Shown: positions 61,001-64,000 of the stretch, one piece after another
Layout: every line of letters begins with the position of its first letter
How positions within the stretch are numbered: the stretch's first letter is position 1
DNA from: Monilinia fructicola
Taxonomy: Eukaryota > Ascomycota > Leotiomycetes > Helotiales > Sclerotiniaceae
Assembly: GCA_008692225.1 (NCBI GenBank)
Contig: VICG01000004.1
Coordinates: forward strand, 2,232,501-2,296,500
Reading direction: 5' to 3'
DNA length: 64,000 nt
Position numbers and translations under genes: made by a program
Notes under the pieces: generated by a model
What the model saw: the letters and a program-made list of their open reading frames with translations, nothing else
Told to the model about the DNA's origin: nothing
Database searches by the model: none

Positions 61001-61915
61001 CTCCGTACACAACAAACTCTTATTTTCACTTCCTGGTTGTATTTGCTTATAATTATTATACGTATAATTATCAACGGATTCTCGTTCTTTAGTGGGATCA
61101 AAACATTCCAGGTTCTTCGAATCAATCATTCAAATCTTGCGAGGAGATCGATCTACGGGTTAGATACATTCATCCATCATTCCCATTAATTCTGTGTTGT
61201 GGCCTGAAACCTAAGGTGCCCACACAACCTTCCTCAATTGCCCCAAAAATCCGGTAGCAGAAGAAAAAAAGGCATAGGCGAGCCACGATTGAAAAGATAT
61301 CTGGGTTCCTCTCATACCAATTTTTCTACAACCACCAAATAATTTCAAGACACTTGAAAAAAAACACACCATCCACCTCTATCCCGGCGAACATCTTCTA
61401 TTCTGTAGGAGAAAGATCGCGACAGGAATAGTCTCTCTCTCGATATCTTCTCATAAAAGTATCGACCCTCCCCCACACCTATTCAGAAGAAGACGAAGAA
61501 GACGAAGAAGAAGAAGAAGGAGAAGAAGAAGAAGAACTTGTGCAGTTATAGTTATCCAGACAACTGTAACGACAAATTCTCCTCATTCATTCAACCCACC
61601 CACGAAAAGAGAGGGCGATCTCCAACATCGCACTTTTTTTTTGAGAGCGATTAATTTCTGCCCACTCAGGAAGAAAACTACAAACCCAAATCCTCTCCAC
61701 TCCATCCTTTTTAATCATCTCCATTAATAAGAAAAGACTCTTTTCTCTTAGTTAATAGATTTCGATTCATTTTCCATCATCCATTATTGACGGAGGATAA
61801 AACAATCCGTCATCCACTTCGATCGCGATAACGTCGGACAACATTGCATATCTCTCTACCTACGACGCAAAAATTAATAAATAAGACGAGGTCACCTTCG
61901 ACAACAGTTCACCCT
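58054..61915. other. intergenic; AT-rich patches, repeats and eIF4G 5' region
   Basis: Includes (GC)n followed by (GA)n at 58275-58297, GGGTTT repeats (58682-58707), AT islands (58960-59480, 59890-60120), TATTATG repeats (about 59465-59510), CATC repeats (60838-60985) and GAA/GAC triplets (61490-61535). Four copies of TACGGAGTA/TACTCCGTA lie at 58367, 60319, 60421 and 60999. The last several hundred bases are pyrimidine-rich and probably the long 5' leader of eIF4G. Confidence 0.55.
60838..60985. repeat. CATC/CATA tetranucleotide repeat
   Basis: Imperfect CCAT-type array with CATACATC and CCACTCAT variants. The minus frame of M-D-G-W repeats is an artefact. Confidence 0.85.
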
Positions 61916-64000
61916 ATGACTTCCGTTTCTCAACAGTCTCAAACCCAAAGCCAGGCCTCAAACACCACCAGCGCGTCGCAGTCGACCCAGTCGTACGCTT
62001 CAACCGCAAAGAAGGCAGTCTCGTCGCCACCTATCGCGACGAGCTCCTCAAGTCCATCCCCCGCCGTGGCTATCGGAGGCTCTGCGCCGGTACAGCAACA
62101 TGGAAAATCATCCTCTATTTCACCAGTAAATGGTAGAGCTTCGATTCCTCCTGCTGTACCGGCAGTTTCTGCACCTGCTATTGCCCATAGCAGCTCTGCA
62201 ATTAATGGTGGTTCGACTGACCACAGCCGAAAGAGTTCGGTTACAATCAGCGCAAATGGTCCCGCAGGCTATGTTCCTAATGGTGGCCCAGTAGGGGGTT
62301 CAAGAGGTGGCATTCAGTTCGGATCAGTCATGGATTCTCCTGCCGCTACTCACAGCACCCCACAAATCTCTCAACCGGCCTCGGCACCAATTCCAATTCC
62401 AGGAAACAACCCAAGAGTCATCTCGCCTGCGAATTCACCATCTCCTATCCCTCAACCAATTGCAAGCGGTGGTAGACCTCCGTCGGGAATAGCACAGCAA
62501 GGAAACATGACCTTTGGTAGTTTGGGTAACGATGGCGATGTAAGCATGACTCTATTCAACTCCCCCTCCCCCCCACCGCACCGCACATTGACTGACTCTG
62601 TTTTCTTCACAGCGACACATGCGACAAGCAGCCTCTCAAGGACCCTTGGCCCCCAACAGTCAGGCAGGCGGTCACCTTCGCCGTGAATCAAATCATTCGG
62701 CACAAAGTGAGGGCAATCAAGGTCCCGGAGCAGGACGTGGTGGATTCCAAGGTGGACGCGGCCGTGGCGGATTCAACCAACCATACTCAGCCCATTCTGG
62801 TTTCCCTCCCCCAACAGCACCCCAATTTAGGCCCAGCCAAAATGCAGGACGTGGTGGCATGCCTCCTTTCCAAAACCAAGGTCGACCACAATACCAGAAC
62901 TCCCCACATCAAGCTGCTCGAAGCCCAGCCCTCTCTAACTCGATTCCCGGTACACCTAACATGAACCAGGCCATACCCATGCAAAGCCCACAGCAATTCA
63001 ATGCTCATGCTTACTATCAGCCGCAACATGTGGGAGGCCCTGCAATGCAACAATACGGGGTAAATCAACACTCTTCTTACTCCAGCGATTCTTTCTCTCT
63101 TCAATCTTTCAATCGTAGTGGCAGAGGCAAGAAGTGGATTGATAAGTCTTCAACCCATCATTACCGAAAGCCTTCAACAGAACTTTTCGGTCATAACTTC
63201 AACCACAATGAACAGGCATTCCCGCGCGGAAGTAATGGTCAAGGTATTGCGAGAAATAGAAAAGGATCCATGCAGTCGGAGCACCAGGAGAATGGCTTTC
63301 CTGTTTCCAACCAACAGTCGAATTTGCCATCACCTCCCGCCAAGGATTCAGTTATCCCGAAGAAACCTGCAGATCTAAATTCTACGGATCCAAGCCTCCC
63401 CCCTCTCCCTTCTGCTACTCCCCGTTTCAATGTTCCTTCTGATGTTTCCAATATTGATTTTTCGCCAGCTTCTGGCAACTTTGATAAGTTTCTAACAGAT
63501 ACACAGGCTTACGGTACCTACGGTCAACCTTATCCCGGCATGATGCCCATGAGTGGTCCCCCATCATTCCAGTATCCTCAGGTTGGTTACATGCATCCCG
63601 GCCCACCCCAATCACCGCAACCTGGATACCAGCAGCCCAGCTATATTCCCGGACAATATGCACCACAGGCACAACCGATGTCCCGAAATTCATCTCAGGT
63701 CTCGGAACATCGACCACCGTCGAGCATTGGTCAAGCACAAACTTCTTCGATTGTCCCTTCGGCTTCACATACACCTCAGCCAAAACCTGCCACTCAGACT
63801 TCGGCATTCTCAAGACCCGCTCGCAAGAGTGCTGCTATCGTCATCAAGAGGCCGGATGGCGATGTCTTGAATGTTGATGCAATCAAAGCCCCTGCTTCAC
63901 CAGCCCCGAGCAACAGAACGAGAACGCCACCTGTCATCGCTTCTTCCACTCCTACACCCCCACCACCGCCACCAAAGTCCGCTACGCCCCAACATACTCG
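61916..64000 (+). CDS. eIF4G: translation initiation factor eIF4G, N-terminal part (runs off the right edge)
   Basis: Scaffold of the cap-binding eIF4F complex that bridges eIF4E, eIF4A, Pab1 and mRNA. Exon 1 (61916-62539, 208 codons) starts MTSVSQQSQTQSQ at the first ATG. A 73-nt intron (GTAAGC, TGACTGAC branch, CAG) leads to exon 2 from 62613, open to the window end (about 670 residues seen). The N-terminus matches the fungal eIF4G layout: SYASTAKKA, GSTDHSRKSSVTISANGP, GGIQFGS, low-complexity Ser/Pro/Gln, then an RGG-type RNA-binding tract (GRGGFQGGRGRGGF) and Pro/Tyr/Gln-rich sequence, with KSAAIVIKRPDGDVLN near the edge. The eIF4E-binding and MIF4G domains lie beyond base 64000, so identity rests on N-terminal resemblance. 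A pyrimidine-rich leader without an obvious ATG precedes it. Confidence 0.82.

Overview
The window looks like a stretch of a filamentous ascomycete chromosome, most plausibly a Leotiomycete of the Sclerotiniaceae type. Genes carry short spliceosomal introns (about 50-115 nt, with GTAAGT-like donors and CTAAC/CTRAY branch sites). They are sparse and sit among long intergenic stretches full of microsatellites and very AT-rich islands like those left by repeat-induced point mutation. The lineage placement is inferred from this style; no marker gene was searched.

From left to right the supported genes are: a WW-domain-binding (WBP2/GRAM) protein (-, 716-1788); a cytosolic-type Hsp70 ending in EEVD with a heat-shock element upstream (-, 6229-8230); a von Willebrand A domain protein (+, 13725-14838); an orphan 588-aa protein (-, 17824-19647); a three-exon CYSTM-like cysteine-rich microprotein (+, 29245-29684); a 2EXR-domain protein (-, 35305-36382); a DeSI-thioredoxin-PUL fusion protein (-, 40832-42604); a Golgi GDA1/CD39 nucleoside diphosphatase (+, 43550-45322); a secreted PEBP-family protein (+, 45850-46688); two lineage-restricted cysteine-bearing proteins (-, 48876-50141 and 52933-54663); and the 5' part of eIF4G (+, 61916 to beyond the right edge). 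There is no operon-like organisation. The set is a mix of housekeeping functions (chaperone, Golgi glycosylation support, translation initiation, ubiquitin/SUMO-linked proteostasis) and fungus-specific genes.

Mobile or repeat structure includes an 851-bp almost wholly palindromic foldback element (8938-9788), a 253-bp MITE-like element with 36-bp inverted ends (10228-10480), both flanked by TA, and a 1.2-kb inverted-repeat-bounded AT island packed with TTATTA-type microsatellite (56858-58053).

The main points for a second look are as follows. (i) Four homopolymer-type frameshifts break otherwise well-conserved genes, and all lie in the first 14 kb, suggesting local assembly error. (ii) The Hsp70 tail is atypical. 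(iii) The two neighbouring orphan genes share a C-x3-E-C ... C-x-C module. (iv) A run of splice-donor consensus sites lies upstream of the 2EXR gene. (v) The 9-mer TACTCCGTA is over-represented. I did not find a convincing novel multi-gene system. The orphan cysteine-module pair is the closest candidate.
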